From NCBI RefSeq assembly GCF_028867705.1, contig NZ_CP066171.1, positions 1,240,001-1,304,000 of the forward strand: a stretch of DNA of 64,000 nucleotides, read 5' to 3'. Under the pieces are notes generated by a model. It saw nothing but the letters and a program-made list of their open reading frames with translations. It had not been told where the DNA came from and searched no databases. Source of the DNA: Thermoleophilum album. GTDB lineage: Bacteria > Actinomycetota > Thermoleophilia > Solirubrobacterales > Thermoleophilaceae. The position numbers were made by a program, and so were the translations under genes. Below are positions 34,717-45,158 of the stretch, piece by piece (position 1 is the first letter of the stretch; each line of letters starts with the position of its first letter).

Positions 34717-35946
34717 GTGCCCACGCGACGGACGAAGCGCGGAGCCGCACGCACGCCGCTCGCCGGCGAGTGGGACGTGCTCGTCTGCGGCGCGAGCTTC
34801 GCCGGTCTGGCGGTCGCGCGCGAGCTCGCCGGAACCGGTGCGCGCGTGCTCGTCGTCGACCGCTACGAGATCGGCGAGCGGGCGACGAGCGCCTGCGGGA
34901 TCCCGACCTGCTGGCTCGAGGCGTGCGGTCTGATGGGCGCGCACCGACAGACGTTCGGTCGGCTCGTAATCCACACCCCGCTCGGCAGCGTTCGCCTCGA
35001 GCTGCCGTGGACTTTCTCGACTTTCGACTACCGCGAACTGTGCGATCTGCTCTGGCAGGGGTGCGACGCCGAGTTCGAGACGGCGACGGTGAAGGGTCGC
35101 ACCGGCAACGTCGTGCACACCGACCGCGGCGACCTCACAGCGCCGCTGATCGTCGACGCGCTCGGCTGGCGCCGGGTGCTGGCAGCACGGGGATACCAGC
35201 CGCCGGACGCGCCGCTCTCGCGCGGTCTCGAGGTGCACCCACCGGGGCGTGGCGACGAGATGGAGGTATGGATCGACCGCTCCTACGTGCCGGCCGGCTA
35301 CGGCTGGAGCTTCCCGGCCCGTGACGAGCTGCGGATCGGCGTCGGATCGTTCGATCCCCGCTACCACGTGCGCGAGCCGACCGTGCGCCTCGCGGGCGAT
35401 GTCGGCCAACCGGCGGTGCGCTTCCAAGGCAACTGGATTCCCCACCGGCTGCGGGACGCCACCGAAGACGGTGTGTTTTTCGTCGGCGACTCGGCCGGTC
35501 ACTGTCTGCCGCTGACCGCCGAGGGAATCCGCACCGCGCTGTACTTCGGCATCGCCTGCGGGCGCGAGCTGCGCGCCGTGGTGCTGGGAATGCGCACGCG
35601 CGACGAGGCGCTGCGGCGCTACCACGACTTCTCGGCCCGCCACGCCTGGAAGTTCCGCTGGATGCTGCGGTCGCAGCGCCTGGTGCCGCGCCTCCATCCG
35701 CGCGCGCTGTGGGGACTGCTGCGCACGCTCGAGCGCAGCGAGCGCTTCACCGCCTGGGCTTTCGACCACTACCTGCGCATCGCGCCGCCCGAGTTCGCGC
35801 GGCTAGCCCCACCCCCGGCGCCGCGCCGGAGAAAGTCAGCTGCGCACCACCAGCACCGTGCCGGCCAGGAGGAGCGCGACACCGGCCACGCGGGCGAGAT
35901 CGAGCGGTCGCTGCTCGAGGCCGAACAGGCCCAGTCGGTCAACTAA
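34717..35946 (+). CDS. Geranylgeranyl-reductase-family FAD oxidoreductase
   Basis: A 409-residue flavoprotein of the GGR/p-hydroxybenzoate-hydroxylase fold. An N-terminal FAD motif (VLVCGASFAGLAVARELA, about 20-37) is followed by ACGIPTCWL near residue 58, the family's substrate-side Cys motif, and the second FAD motif GVFFVGDSAGHCLPLTAEGI near residue 250. Relatives saturate isoprenoid chains of lipids, quinones or pigments; the substrate here is unknown. GTG 34717 is fixed by TAACCT 6 nt upstream. The last 35 or so residues lie in a 111-base overlap with the convergent ydcZ-like gene and look like low-complexity read-through. Confidence 0.85.
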   Translation: MPTRRTKRGAARTPLAGEWDVLVCGASFAGLAVARELAGTGARVLVVDRYEIGERATSACGIPTCWLEACGLMGAHRQTFGRLVIHTPLGSVRLELPWTFSTFDYRELCDLLWQGCDAEFETATVKGRTGNVVHTDRGDLTAPLIVDALGWRRVLAARGYQPPDAPLSRGLEVHPPGRGDEMEVWIDRSYVPAGYGWSFPARDELRIGVGSFDPRYHVREPTVRLAGDVGQPAVRFQGNWIPHRLRDATEDGVFFVGDSAGHCLPLTAEGIRTALYFGIACGRELRAVVLGMRTRDEALRRYHDFSARHAWKFRWMLRSQRLVPRLHPRALWGLLRTLERSERFTAWAFDHYLRIAPPEFARLAPPPAPRRRKSAAHHQHRAGQEERDTGHAGEIERSLLEAEQAQSVN

Positions 35947-36279
35947 CACCGACATCGCCAACTGGCCGGCGATCGTCGCCGCCGCGACTCCGCCGGCCCC
36001 GATGGTGCGCACGCTGATCAGCACGCAGGTGACGTAGACCGCGCCGAGCAGACCGCCGATCAGGTAGTACCAGGGCAGGCCGCGCACGGCGCCGAGACGT
36101 CCGAACCCGCCGCCGACGAGCAGCGTCAGAGCGCACAGCGCGACGAGGCCGATAGCGAACGAGACCGACGCCGCCGCCAGCGCACCGACGCGCCGCCCGA
36201 GCACCGAGTTGATCGGCGCCTGAAGCCCGACGAGCCCCCCGGCCACCACTGTCGCCGCCACCGCCACGAGCTTGCTCAC
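35836..36279 (-). CDS. YdcZ/DUF606 family DMT-type membrane transporter
   Basis: A 147-residue protein with about five hydrophobic helices, typical of DUF606/YdcZ half-size drug/metabolite transporters. GLVGLQAPINSVLG near residue 20 and GGVAAATIAGQLAMSVLVDRLG in the second half match the family. It probably works as a dimer; substrate unknown. GTG 36279 follows GGGGGAGGAG (minus strand over 36282-36290), a strong ribosome site, so the 30-base upstream extension is dismissed. Confidence 0.85.
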   Translation of the reverse strand: MSKLVAVAATVVAGGLVGLQAPINSVLGRRVGALAAASVSFAIGLVALCALTLLVGGGFGRLGAVRGLPWYYLIGGLLGAVYVTCVLISVRTIGAGGVAAATIAGQLAMSVLVDRLGLFGLEQRPLDLARVAGVALLLAGTVLVVRS

Positions 36280-36340
36280 CGCTCCTCCCCCACGCCGGCT
36301 CCACGGCAAACAGGGGGCGCATTGCCCCGACGTGCACCTC

Positions 36341-39007
36341 TCACTTCGCCTCCAGCCAGTTGCGCCCCACCCCCACGTCGACAGCGAGCGGCGGGTCGAT
36401 CGGCAGCGCGGCCACCATCTCGCGGCGTACGATCGCGGCGAGCGCCTCCGCCTCCGCCGCGGGCGCCTCGAACAGCAGCTCGTCGTGGATTTGCAGGACC
36501 AGCCGTGCTCGCAGACGCTCTTCGCGTAGCGCCCGATCGCAGCGCACCATCGCCACCTTCATCACGTCGGCGGCCGTCCCCTGGATCACCATGTTCACCG
36601 CCAGCCTCTCGCCGAGCTGCTGGGTCTGCCACTGGCGCGAGGCGAGCTCGGGGATCCGGCGCACACGTCCGAACAGCGTGCGCACCTGCCCTTCCCGCCG
36701 CGCCTGCTCGATCGTGCGGTCGATGAACGCGCGGATCGCCGGGAAGCGCTCGAAGTAGCGGTCGATGAACTCCTGCGCCTCCTCGCGCGGGATGTTCAGG
36801 CGATCGGCCAACCCGAAGGCCGAGAGGCCGTAGACGATGCCGTAGTTGACCATCTTGGCTTTCGAACGGGTGGCGGCGTCGGCCTTGTCGGGATCGGTGC
36901 CGAGGATCTCGGCGGCGGTCGCCGAGTGGACGTCAACACCGGCACGGAAGAACTCCTTGAGCCGCTCTTCCCCGGCGATGTGGGCGAGCAGCCGCAGCTC
37001 GACCTGCGAGTAGTCGGCCGAGACCAGCACCCAACCCGGCTCGGCGACGAACGCCGCGCGGATACCTTTGCCGAGCTCGCTCTTGATCGGGATGTTCTGG
37101 AGGTTGGGGTTGGTGCTCGACAAACGCCCGGTCGCCGTGCCCGTCTGGTTGAAGGTGGTGTGGAGGCGACCGTCGGGCCCGACGTAGGACGGCAGGGTGT
37201 CGATGTACGTCGACTTCAGCTTCGTGAGCTCGCGCCAGCTCTCGATCAGCGGCACGATCGGATGCTCGTGGCGGATCTGCTGCAGCACGCGCGCGTCGGT
37301 CGAAAAGCCCGTCTTGCCGCGTCGCTTGCGGCTGAGACCGAGCTTCTCGAAAAGGATGCGCGCGAGCTGCTGGGGCGAACCGATGGTGAACCGTTCGCCG
37401 GCGAGTTCCCAGATCTCGCGCTCCAGTTCGGCGATGCGCTCGGCGAGCCCCTCCGAGACCCGTTCGAGCTCGGCGACATCGAGCTTGATTCCCGCCCGCT
37501 CCATCGCGGCGATGATCGGGACGAGCGGCAACTCGACGTCGGCGAAAAGCTGAGCGAGACCGGCGCGTTCGAGCTCGGCGCGCTGGTGCTCGGCGAGCAG
37601 CGCTGTGAGCGCTGCGGCGCGGGCGACGGCGTTCCGGCGAGCGCGGCGCTCTTCATCGCCACCGCCATCCTCCTCGTTGTCTTTGCCGGGCGTGGCGGGC
37701 CTCGGCGCTTCGTCGACGCGCACAGCGATCCCAGCCGCTTGCGCTAGCTCCTCGAGCTCGTAGCGGCGGCGCAGCGAGTCGAGAAGCCAGGCGGCGATAC
37801 GCGTGTCGTGGACGAGGCGGGGACCGAGGCGGGGATCGCTAGCCCGGCGCAGAAGCGGCTTCCAGTCGTGCGCGGCGACGCTCGCCCCGTCGAGCGCGAA
37901 AAGCAGCGCGTCGGCGCTCTCGGCGGTCGCCACCGCCACCGGTCCGTTCCCGGTCCAGGCGGCGACCGCGAGCTCGCTGTCGCTGCCGTCGTCAGCGACT
38001 GCGACGGCAAGGGGGCCCATAGCGCCCGCGCGCTCGCGCAGCTCGGGCAGCGGCACCGCCTCGGTGGCGACGGCGATGCCGGCCTCGTCCTGCGGAGCGT
38101 CGCCGGCCGCGCCTTCCCCCAGCGGACCGAGCGCCTCCTCCAGCCGCCGCAGGGGCTCGCGCAGCTCGAAGCGCATGAACGCCTCGCGCAGGCGCCCGCG
38201 GTGGGGCTCGGGAGGGGCGAGAGCGGCTGGGTCCAGCTCGACCGGAACGGTGTCGACGACCGTCGCGAGCTGCTTCGAGACACGCGCGTCTTCGGCGTGA
38301 GCGCGCAAGTTCTCGCGCCGCTTCGTACCGGAAACTTCGTCGACGCGCGCGAGCACCTCTTCGAGGCTGCCGAAACGTTGCAACAGCTCGGCGGCCGTCT
38401 TCTCGCCGATACCTGGGACGCCCGGAATGTTGTCGGAAGTGTCGCCCTTGAGCCCCACGAAATCGGGAACCAGCTCGGGCGGGATGCCGTAGCGCGCGAC
38501 CACCGCGTCGCGGTCGTAGAGCTTGGTCTCGGTGATGCCACGCGCGGTGGCGAGCACGCGGATGCGGTCGTCGACGATCTGGAAGAGGTCGCGGTCGCCG
38601 GTGACGACCAGGACGTCGAGACCGGCGCTAGCCGCCCTCCGCGCGATCGTCGCGATCACGTCATCGGCTTCGTAACCGTCGACACGCAGGTTGCGAAAGC
38701 CGAAAGCCTCGACGATCTCGGGCAGCGCCGGCAGCTGCTGTTGCAAAAGGTCCGGCGTTTCGTCGCGCTGCGCTTTGTAGTCGTCGTAGAGCTCGGCGCG
38801 TCCCGACGTGCCGCCGTCCCACACCACCAGCGTCGGCTGCAAGCCATGCTCCTGGACGAGCTTCACGAGCATCGACGCGAACCCGAAGATCGCGTTGGTC
38901 GGCTCGCCGCGCGACGTTGCGAGATCTTCGGGCAAGGCGAAAAAGGCACGGTACGCGAGGCTGTTGCCGTCGATCAGGACAAGCTCGCGCGTGCCGTTCC
39001 CAGCCAC
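36341..39007 (-). CDS. polA: DNA polymerase I (probable loss of proofreading)
   Basis: An 888-residue PolA. The 5'-nuclease domain (about 1-290) has LVLIDGNSLAYRAFFAL, VTGDRDLFQIV and GLKGDTSDNIPGVPGIGEKTA. The middle domain (about 310-470) lacks a recognisable DxE motif of the 3'-5' exonuclease, as in Taq and mycobacterial PolA. The polymerase domain has motif A VSADYSQVELR, motif B RSKAKMVNYGIVYG and motif C QIHDELL. The raw frame extends to 41026, but GTG 39007 (VAGNGTRELVLIDGN) with TACGGT 7 nt upstream is the sensible start. It heads the polA/rpsA/coaE/uvrB/uvrA neighbourhood. Confidence 0.98.
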   Translation of the reverse strand: MAGNGTRELVLIDGNSLAYRAFFALPEDLATSRGEPTNAIFGFASMLVKLVQEHGLQPTLVVWDGGTSGRAELYDDYKAQRDETPDLLQQQLPALPEIVEAFGFRNLRVDGYEADDVIATIARRAASAGLDVLVVTGDRDLFQIVDDRIRVLATARGITETKLYDRDAVVARYGIPPELVPDFVGLKGDTSDNIPGVPGIGEKTAAELLQRFGSLEEVLARVDEVSGTKRRENLRAHAEDARVSKQLATVVDTVPVELDPAALAPPEPHRGRLREAFMRFELREPLRRLEEALGPLGEGAAGDAPQDEAGIAVATEAVPLPELRERAGAMGPLAVAVADDGSDSELAVAAWTGNGPVAVATAESADALLFALDGASVAAHDWKPLLRRASDPRLGPRLVHDTRIAAWLLDSLRRRYELEELAQAAGIAVRVDEAPRPATPGKDNEEDGGGDEERRARRNAVARAAALTALLAEHQRAELERAGLAQLFADVELPLVPIIAAMERAGIKLDVAELERVSEGLAERIAELEREIWELAGERFTIGSPQQLARILFEKLGLSRKRRGKTGFSTDARVLQQIRHEHPIVPLIESWRELTKLKSTYIDTLPSYVGPDGRLHTTFNQTGTATGRLSSTNPNLQNIPIKSELGKGIRAAFVAEPGWVLVSADYSQVELRLLAHIAGEERLKEFFRAGVDVHSATAAEILGTDPDKADAATRSKAKMVNYGIVYGLSAFGLADRLNIPREEAQEFIDRYFERFPAIRAFIDRTIEQARREGQVRTLFGRVRRIPELASRQWQTQQLGERLAVNMVIQGTAADVMKVAMVRCDRALREERLRARLVLQIHDELLFEAPAAEAEALAAIVRREMVAALPIDPPLAVDVGVGRNWLEAK

Positions 39008-39014
39008 GCCGCGA

Positions 39015-39020
39015 ACCGTA
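39015..39020 (-). promoter_or_regulatory. Putative -10 box TACGGT, leaderless start of polA
   Basis: TACGGT ends 7 nt before GTG 39007 on the minus strand; no Shine-Dalgarno. It supports cutting the 1561-codon open frame back to a normal PolA. Confidence 0.5.
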
Positions 39021-39033
39021 CCGCCGCACCCCG

Positions 39034-39087
39034 CCGACCGGTCGGTCGCTCGCCGCCCCCCGAGCGGCGGCGCAGCCGGCGAGCGAC
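39034..39087. repeat. Palindrome and 11-bp inverted repeat in the polA-malic enzyme divergent region
   Basis: CCGACCGGTCGG (39034-39045) is a perfect 12-bp palindrome. GTCGCTCGCCG (39045-39055) and CGGCGAGCGAC (39077-39087) form an 11-bp inverted repeat around a 21-nt GC-rich centre. They lie between two outward-facing genes, so a terminator is unlikely; an operator or cruciform is possible. Confidence 0.5.
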
Positions 39088-39138
39088 GCTCGCGGCGGCA
39101 CACGCGCAAAAACGGGAGGAGAAGCCGCGTCGCGCAAG

Positions 39139-39144
39139 TATCCT
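39139..39144 (+). promoter_or_regulatory. Putative -10 box TATCCT, leaderless start of malic enzyme
   Basis: TATCCT ends 7 nt before ATG 39152. The only purine-rich site (GGGAGGAG near 39114-39121) is about 30 nt from the ATG, too far to serve as a Shine-Dalgarno. Confidence 0.55.
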
Positions 39145-39151
39145 GCCGCCG

Positions 39152-40603
<1,452 letters not shown>

Positions 40604-40698
40604 CGCACCCGCGATCCGCCGTGCGCTCCGGGCCCGCGCGGCTCGCAGCGGCGCACCCGAACGCACCACGGCTTCGCGCTCCGCGCGGCGCCGGCGAT

Positions 40699-40736
40699 TT
40701 GAACCTTGAACCGCAGTGCGGCGTCGTCCGTAATCT
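40699..40736 (+). promoter_or_regulatory. Promoter of SDR epimerase: tandem TTGAACC repeats and TAATCT box
   Basis: TAATCT (40731-40736) ends 6 nt before ATG 40743. Upstream, TTGAACC is repeated twice back to back (40699-40712); the second copy lies 19 bp before the -10 and could serve as -35. The repeat may instead be a regulator site. Confidence 0.5.
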
Positions 40737-40742
40737 GCGTGT

Positions 40743-41663
40743 ATGCGCGTCCTCGTCACCGGTGCTAGCGGCACGATCGGCTCCGCCCTTGCGCGGGCGC
40801 TCGCCGCGCGCGGCGACACTGTCATCGGGCTGAGCCGCAACCCGGCGCGGGCAGCAGCACGGTTGCCCCAGCTCGACTGGCACCGCTGGGATCCGCCGGC
40901 AGCGCCACCCCGGCAAGCGCTGGCGGGCTGCGACGCGGTCGTCAACCTGGTCGGCGAGCGCATCGACCAGCGCCTCACGGCCGCAGCCAAGGAGCGGATC
41001 CGCACGAGTCGGATCGACGCGACCAACGCGCTCGTCGACGCGCTCGCCGCGCTTCCCGACGGGGAGCGGCCGCGCGCGCTCGTGAGCCAGTCGGCGGTCG
41101 GCTACTACGGCGACCGGGGCGACGAGGAGCTCACCGAGCGAAGCGCTCCCGGCGACGACTTTCTCGCGCGGGTGTGCGTCGACTGGGAGCGTGCGGCGCA
41201 ACGCGCCGAGGGCGCGGGCGTGCGCGTGTGCGTGCTGCGCACGGGGCTCGTACTCGACCGCAGCAGTGGCCTGCTCGGGCGCCTTTTGCCCATCTTCCGG
41301 CTGGGCCTGGGCGGCCGCGTCGGCAGTGGCCGCCAGTGGATGCCGTGGATCCACCTCGAGGACGAGGTCGGACTGCTTTTGTGGGCGCTCGACCACGAGG
41401 TGCACGGCACGGTGAACGCGACGGCGCCCAACCCTGTGCGCAACGGCGAGTTCACCCGCACGCTGGCGCGAACGCTGCGCCGACCGGCGCTCTTCCCGGT
41501 CCCGCGCGCGGCGCTCGCGCTCGTCTTCGGGGGCGAACTCGCCGCTGTGTTGGTCGCCAGCCAGCGCGCTCTGCCGGCGCGAGCGCTGGAAGAGGGTTAC
41601 CGCTTCCGCTGGCCCGATCTAGACGGTGCGCTCGAACACCTCGTCGGCCGGTCGCCGCGCTGA
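40743..41663 (+). CDS. TIGR01777-type NAD-dependent epimerase/SDR protein (YfcH-like)
   Basis: A 306-residue extended-SDR protein of the TIGR01777/YfcH/SulA group. It has VLVTGASGTIGSALA at the N-terminus, DAVVNLVGE near residue 62, SAVGYYGDRG near residue 118 (Tyr of the active site) and WMPWIHLEDEV. A DUF1731-like C-terminal segment follows from about residue 250 (VPRAALALVFG). The family's physiological substrate is unknown. Confidence 0.9.
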   Translation: MRVLVTGASGTIGSALARALAARGDTVIGLSRNPARAAARLPQLDWHRWDPPAAPPRQALAGCDAVVNLVGERIDQRLTAAAKERIRTSRIDATNALVDALAALPDGERPRALVSQSAVGYYGDRGDEELTERSAPGDDFLARVCVDWERAAQRAEGAGVRVCVLRTGLVLDRSSGLLGRLLPIFRLGLGGRVGSGRQWMPWIHLEDEVGLLLWALDHEVHGTVNATAPNPVRNGEFTRTLARTLRRPALFPVPRAALALVFGGELAAVLVASQRALPARALEEGYRFRWPDLDGALEHLVGRSPR

Positions 41664-41711
41664 CCCGGTCGCCGCGCTGACAGTTACCGCGTCGTTAACA
41701 GGTAGCTGGGC

Positions 41712-43229
41712 GTGGTTGGCGCGCCGGCCGCCGCTAGCTACCAAGTTATTTACGTGGGTGTCCAGGTTGCAACGCTTGCCGACATTGGAGCGACGGTACT
41801 GCTCACCGTCGTGTGTGGCGCTCTCGTTTTCTCGCCGTGGCTCGCCCCACTCGTGGCGAGCGCGTTCGCCCGCCTCGCGCGCTCCCGGCGTGACAATGCG
41901 ACCGACGGCGATGCGCCTACGCCTGAAGCGCCCGACGGCCTGCCGTTAGCCGGCGAGGAGGCGGTGCGCGAACGTCTCTACCGCTCGCCGCGCGTCAGCT
42001 CGTGGCGCGGCGACCGTAGCCCTCGCCGGCTGCGCATCGCGATGCTCGCGCCGCCCTGGATCGAGGTCCCGCCTCCCGGCTACGGCGGGATCGAACTGGT
42101 CGTCGCGCAGCTCACCGACGCCCTTGTCGAGCGCGGTCACGAAGTCACGCTCTTCGCCGCGCCCGGTTCGCGCTCGCAAGCACGTGTCGTAAGCCCCCTC
42201 GAGCGCCCCTACCCGCGCGCGATCGGCCAGGCGCTCGAAGAGGCCGACCATGTCGCGAGCGCGCTGGCGGCGATCGAGGCCGACAGCGCCGGTTACGACC
42301 TCATCCACGACCACAGCGGTTTCGTCGCTCTCGCCTTCGCCGACCGCTTGCGCACCCCGCTTTTGCACACTCTCCACGGACCCTTCGACGAGCGCACCTA
42401 CGGCTTCTACCGACGTCACGGACACAAGGCGCCGCTCGTCGCGATCAGCGCCGCGCAGCTTCGCACCGCACCGCCAGGGCTGCGCGTCGTCGGCGTGATC
42501 CCGAACCCGCTGCGCACCGACGAGTGGCCGTTCGCCCCCGACAAGGACGACTACCTGCTCTGGATCGGCCGGATGGCGCCCGTCAAGGGCCCGCACCGGG
42601 CGATCGCAGCGGCGCGTCGCGCCGGCCGCCCGCTGGTGCTGGCCGGGCCCGTGCAGCCGGGGCAGGAACAGTTCTTCGCCGAAGAGGTCGAGCCGCACAT
42701 CGATGGCAAGAGCGTCCGCTACGTCGGCGAGGTCGGAGGGGTCGAGAAGCAGCGCTTGTTCGCCCGCGCCAGCGCGCTGTTGATGCCCATCCGCTGGCCC
42801 GAGCCGTTCGGCATGGTGATGATCGAGGCGCTCGCCTGCGGCACACCCGTTATCGCCTTCGCCGAGGGGGCAGCAACCGAGATCGTCACGAACGGCGAGA
42901 CAGGTTTCCTCGTCGCCGACGAGGAGGCGATGGCTGCCGCCGTCGGGCGGCTCGACGAGATCGACCCGGCACGCTGCCGCGAAGTCGTGCGCGAGCGCTT
43001 CGACGTCGCCCGCGTCGCCGAGGCGTACGAGTCGGCCTACAGGTTGGTGGTGGCCGGCGCAGGCGTGGACACGAGCGTCACACGCCGGGCGCCGACGCGC
43101 ACCCCGCGCAGCTCGATCCGCTCCGCGCGGTCGCACACAAGCGCGTCCGTGCGCGCCCCGGCGGAGGCCGGCTCGAGACCCATCAGCACCCGCACGACCA
43201 AGAGACCTGCACCTGCGGCCCACGCCTGA
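41712..43229 (+). CDS. GT4-family glycosyltransferase with N-terminal membrane segment
   Basis: A 505-residue GT-B glycosyltransferase. The GT4 core starts near residue 108 (RIAMLAPPWIEVPPPGYGG) and includes LLWIGRMAPVKGPHRAI and the nucleotide-sugar site EPFGMVMIEALACGTPVIAF. Before it lie about 100 residues with a hydrophobic helix (VLLTVVCGALVFSPWL), unusual for the family. Start is uncertain: GTG 41712 or GTG 41754. The fold ends near AYRLVV; the last 60 residues are Arg/Ser/Thr-rich and lie opposite the debranching-enzyme gene (193-base convergent overlap). Pairing with a debranching enzyme suggests glucan or trehalose-type carbohydrate work. Confidence 0.85.
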   Translation: MVGAPAAASYQVIYVGVQVATLADIGATVLLTVVCGALVFSPWLAPLVASAFARLARSRRDNATDGDAPTPEAPDGLPLAGEEAVRERLYRSPRVSSWRGDRSPRRLRIAMLAPPWIEVPPPGYGGIELVVAQLTDALVERGHEVTLFAAPGSRSQARVVSPLERPYPRAIGQALEEADHVASALAAIEADSAGYDLIHDHSGFVALAFADRLRTPLLHTLHGPFDERTYGFYRRHGHKAPLVAISAAQLRTAPPGLRVVGVIPNPLRTDEWPFAPDKDDYLLWIGRMAPVKGPHRAIAAARRAGRPLVLAGPVQPGQEQFFAEEVEPHIDGKSVRYVGEVGGVEKQRLFARASALLMPIRWPEPFGMVMIEALACGTPVIAFAEGAATEIVTNGETGFLVADEEAMAAAVGRLDEIDPARCREVVRERFDVARVAEAYESAYRLVVAGAGVDTSVTRRAPTRTPRSSIRSARSHTSASVRAPAEAGSRPISTRTTKRPAPAAHA

Positions 43230-45145
43230 GGGCGCGACGAAGTGGGGTACTCGACGGGAACCGCGGTCAGCGATCGCGGGTAGCCGGCGTAGACCTCTGG
43301 CAGGGTGAACGCGAACGGCTTCGCGGCGTCGACGAGGGCGCAGGCGATCGCCGTAGCCTCGTGCGCGAAACCGTAGCGACGCAGCCCATGCGCGACGAGC
43401 GCGCTGTCGTGCGGCCAGACGCTGCCGTTGTGGTAGCCGACAGGGTTGTAGGCGAGCTCGTCGGCGGCGAGCGTCCTGATGCCGAACCCGCTCGACAGGC
43501 GCTCGGAGGTGATCAGCTCGGCGAGCCGCGCGGCGCGCTCGGGTGGGACGATGCCGCTCCACAGCAAGTGCCCGACGTTCGACGTCAAAACGTCGCACGG
43601 ACGCTTGTTGCGATCGAGCGCGAGGGCGTAAAAACCGCGCTCGTCGAGCCAGAAGGCCGCGTCGAACTGGCGGGCGAGGTCGGTGGCCTGCGCCTCGAGC
43701 CGTTCGGCGAGCGCGGGGTCGCCCCACACCTCCCGCGCCAGGCGCGCGCAGCGGCGTTTGGCATCGAACACGTAGCCCTGCACCTCGCAGCTCGCGATCG
43801 GCGGTTCGGCGATGCTGCCGTCGGCGAACACGATCGAGTTCCAGGAGTCCTTCCAGCACTGGTTGCGCAAACCGCGCATCGGGTTGCGGGTCGCGTACTC
43901 GACGAAACCGTCGCCGTCGCGATCGCCGTAGCGGTCGATCCAACGCAGCGCGGCGCGGGCGTTCGGCTCGAGCTCGCGCACCAAGACGTCGTCGCCCGTC
44001 CAGCGGTGGTACTCGTCGAGCAGCACCAAGAACAACGGGGTGGCGTCGGCCGAGCCGTAGTAAGGCGAGTGCGGCGAATCGCCGAACGCGGCGAGCTCGC
44101 CCGAGCGCAGCTCGTGGATGATCTTGCCTGGCTCGGCGTCACGCTCGGGGTCGTCGCTGGTCGCCTGCAGGGCAGCGAGCGTGCGCAGCGCTGCGCGCGC
44201 GAGGTCCGGCAGAAAGGGCAGCGCCTGGTAGCTAGCGATCAGCGTGTCGCGCCCGAACAGCGCCATGAACCAGGGCAGGCCGGCCGCTGGCAGCTCGACG
44301 GCGCCGGTGTGGCGCGGGCGGAAACGGAGCGCGGCAAGGTCGGCGATGCTCGCGCGCCACAGCTGCTCCAGCTCGGTCCAGTCGGTGGTGAGCTCGGGCG
44401 CCTCGCGCTGCCACTGCTCGCGGCGGGCGCGTGCCGCCGCGAGCGCAGCGGCGAAAGTGGGGCGCTCGCCGCTGTCGCTGCTGCGCCCTTCCCCGAGCGG
44501 TCGGAAGTGGAGCTCGAGCCGGGCCGAGCCGCGCCCGGCGAGCTCGATCGGGATGCGCAAGCCGCGGCCGTCGAAGCGGGGCTGTACGGTGACGGCGGAC
44601 GCCACCGCCGCACCCCCACTGGCACCGTCGCCGCTGTCGCCGCCGGTTTCGGGAATGACCGCCAACTCGACCCCGCGCTCGAACTGCTCGCGGCGGTAGC
44701 GCAGTAGCAGTCTGTCGCCCAGGATGCGCCTCTCGGCCGGGCGCGGCCGCACCGCACCCTCCTTGACCTCGAACAGGTCGGCGAAGTCGGCGTCGATCTC
44801 GACCTCTAGCTCGACCCTGGTGCGCTGGGGGGTGTGGTTGAAAACGGTCAACTGTTCGACCCACTCCTCGCGCACCACACGCTCCCGGATCACCGACAGG
44901 CGCGGGTCGTCGAACTTGCGTCGCGCCGCCGGCACGAGAAAGAAGCGGGCGTGGAGGTGGCGCTCGCTGCTCACCGACAAAGCGGTCAGATCGCTGCCGT
45001 CGACCCGCAAGCGGAAAAGCGACAGGACACGGGTGTCGTCGACGTAGAACCCGTGGTCGGGGTTGCGGGAAGCGTCGATATCACCGACGCCGTCGGCGAC
45101 GACGAACGTCGACCCGTCGAGCACGCTCACAGTGGAACTCGACAT
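43037..45145 (-). CDS. Amylo-alpha-1,6-glucosidase / glycogen debranching enzyme
   Basis: A 702-residue enzyme. The N-terminal beta-rich domain (about 1-260, FVVADGVGDIDASRNPDHGFYVDDTRVLS) matches the bacterial GDE N-terminal domain. The (alpha/alpha)6 barrel follows (about 280-680) with WFMALFGRDTLIASYQ, GDRDGDGFVEYA and NPVGYHNGSVWPHDSAL, motifs of the GDE_C/GH63-like family. It would remove alpha-1,6 branches from glycogen or limit dextrins. Start ATG 45145; TAGCCT is 10 nt upstream. Convergent with the GT4 gene. Confidence 0.93.
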   Translation of the reverse strand: MSSSTVSVLDGSTFVVADGVGDIDASRNPDHGFYVDDTRVLSLFRLRVDGSDLTALSVSSERHLHARFFLVPAARRKFDDPRLSVIRERVVREEWVEQLTVFNHTPQRTRVELEVEIDADFADLFEVKEGAVRPRPAERRILGDRLLLRYRREQFERGVELAVIPETGGDSGDGASGGAAVASAVTVQPRFDGRGLRIPIELAGRGSARLELHFRPLGEGRSSDSGERPTFAAALAAARARREQWQREAPELTTDWTELEQLWRASIADLAALRFRPRHTGAVELPAAGLPWFMALFGRDTLIASYQALPFLPDLARAALRTLAALQATSDDPERDAEPGKIIHELRSGELAAFGDSPHSPYYGSADATPLFLVLLDEYHRWTGDDVLVRELEPNARAALRWIDRYGDRDGDGFVEYATRNPMRGLRNQCWKDSWNSIVFADGSIAEPPIASCEVQGYVFDAKRRCARLAREVWGDPALAERLEAQATDLARQFDAAFWLDERGFYALALDRNKRPCDVLTSNVGHLLWSGIVPPERAARLAELITSERLSSGFGIRTLAADELAYNPVGYHNGSVWPHDSALVAHGLRRYGFAHEATAIACALVDAAKPFAFTLPEVYAGYPRSLTAVPVEYPTSSRPQAWAAGAGLLVVRVLMGLEPASAGARTDALVCDRAERIELRGVRVGARRVTLVSTPAPATTNL

Positions 45146-45158
45146 GGGCGGCCAAAGG

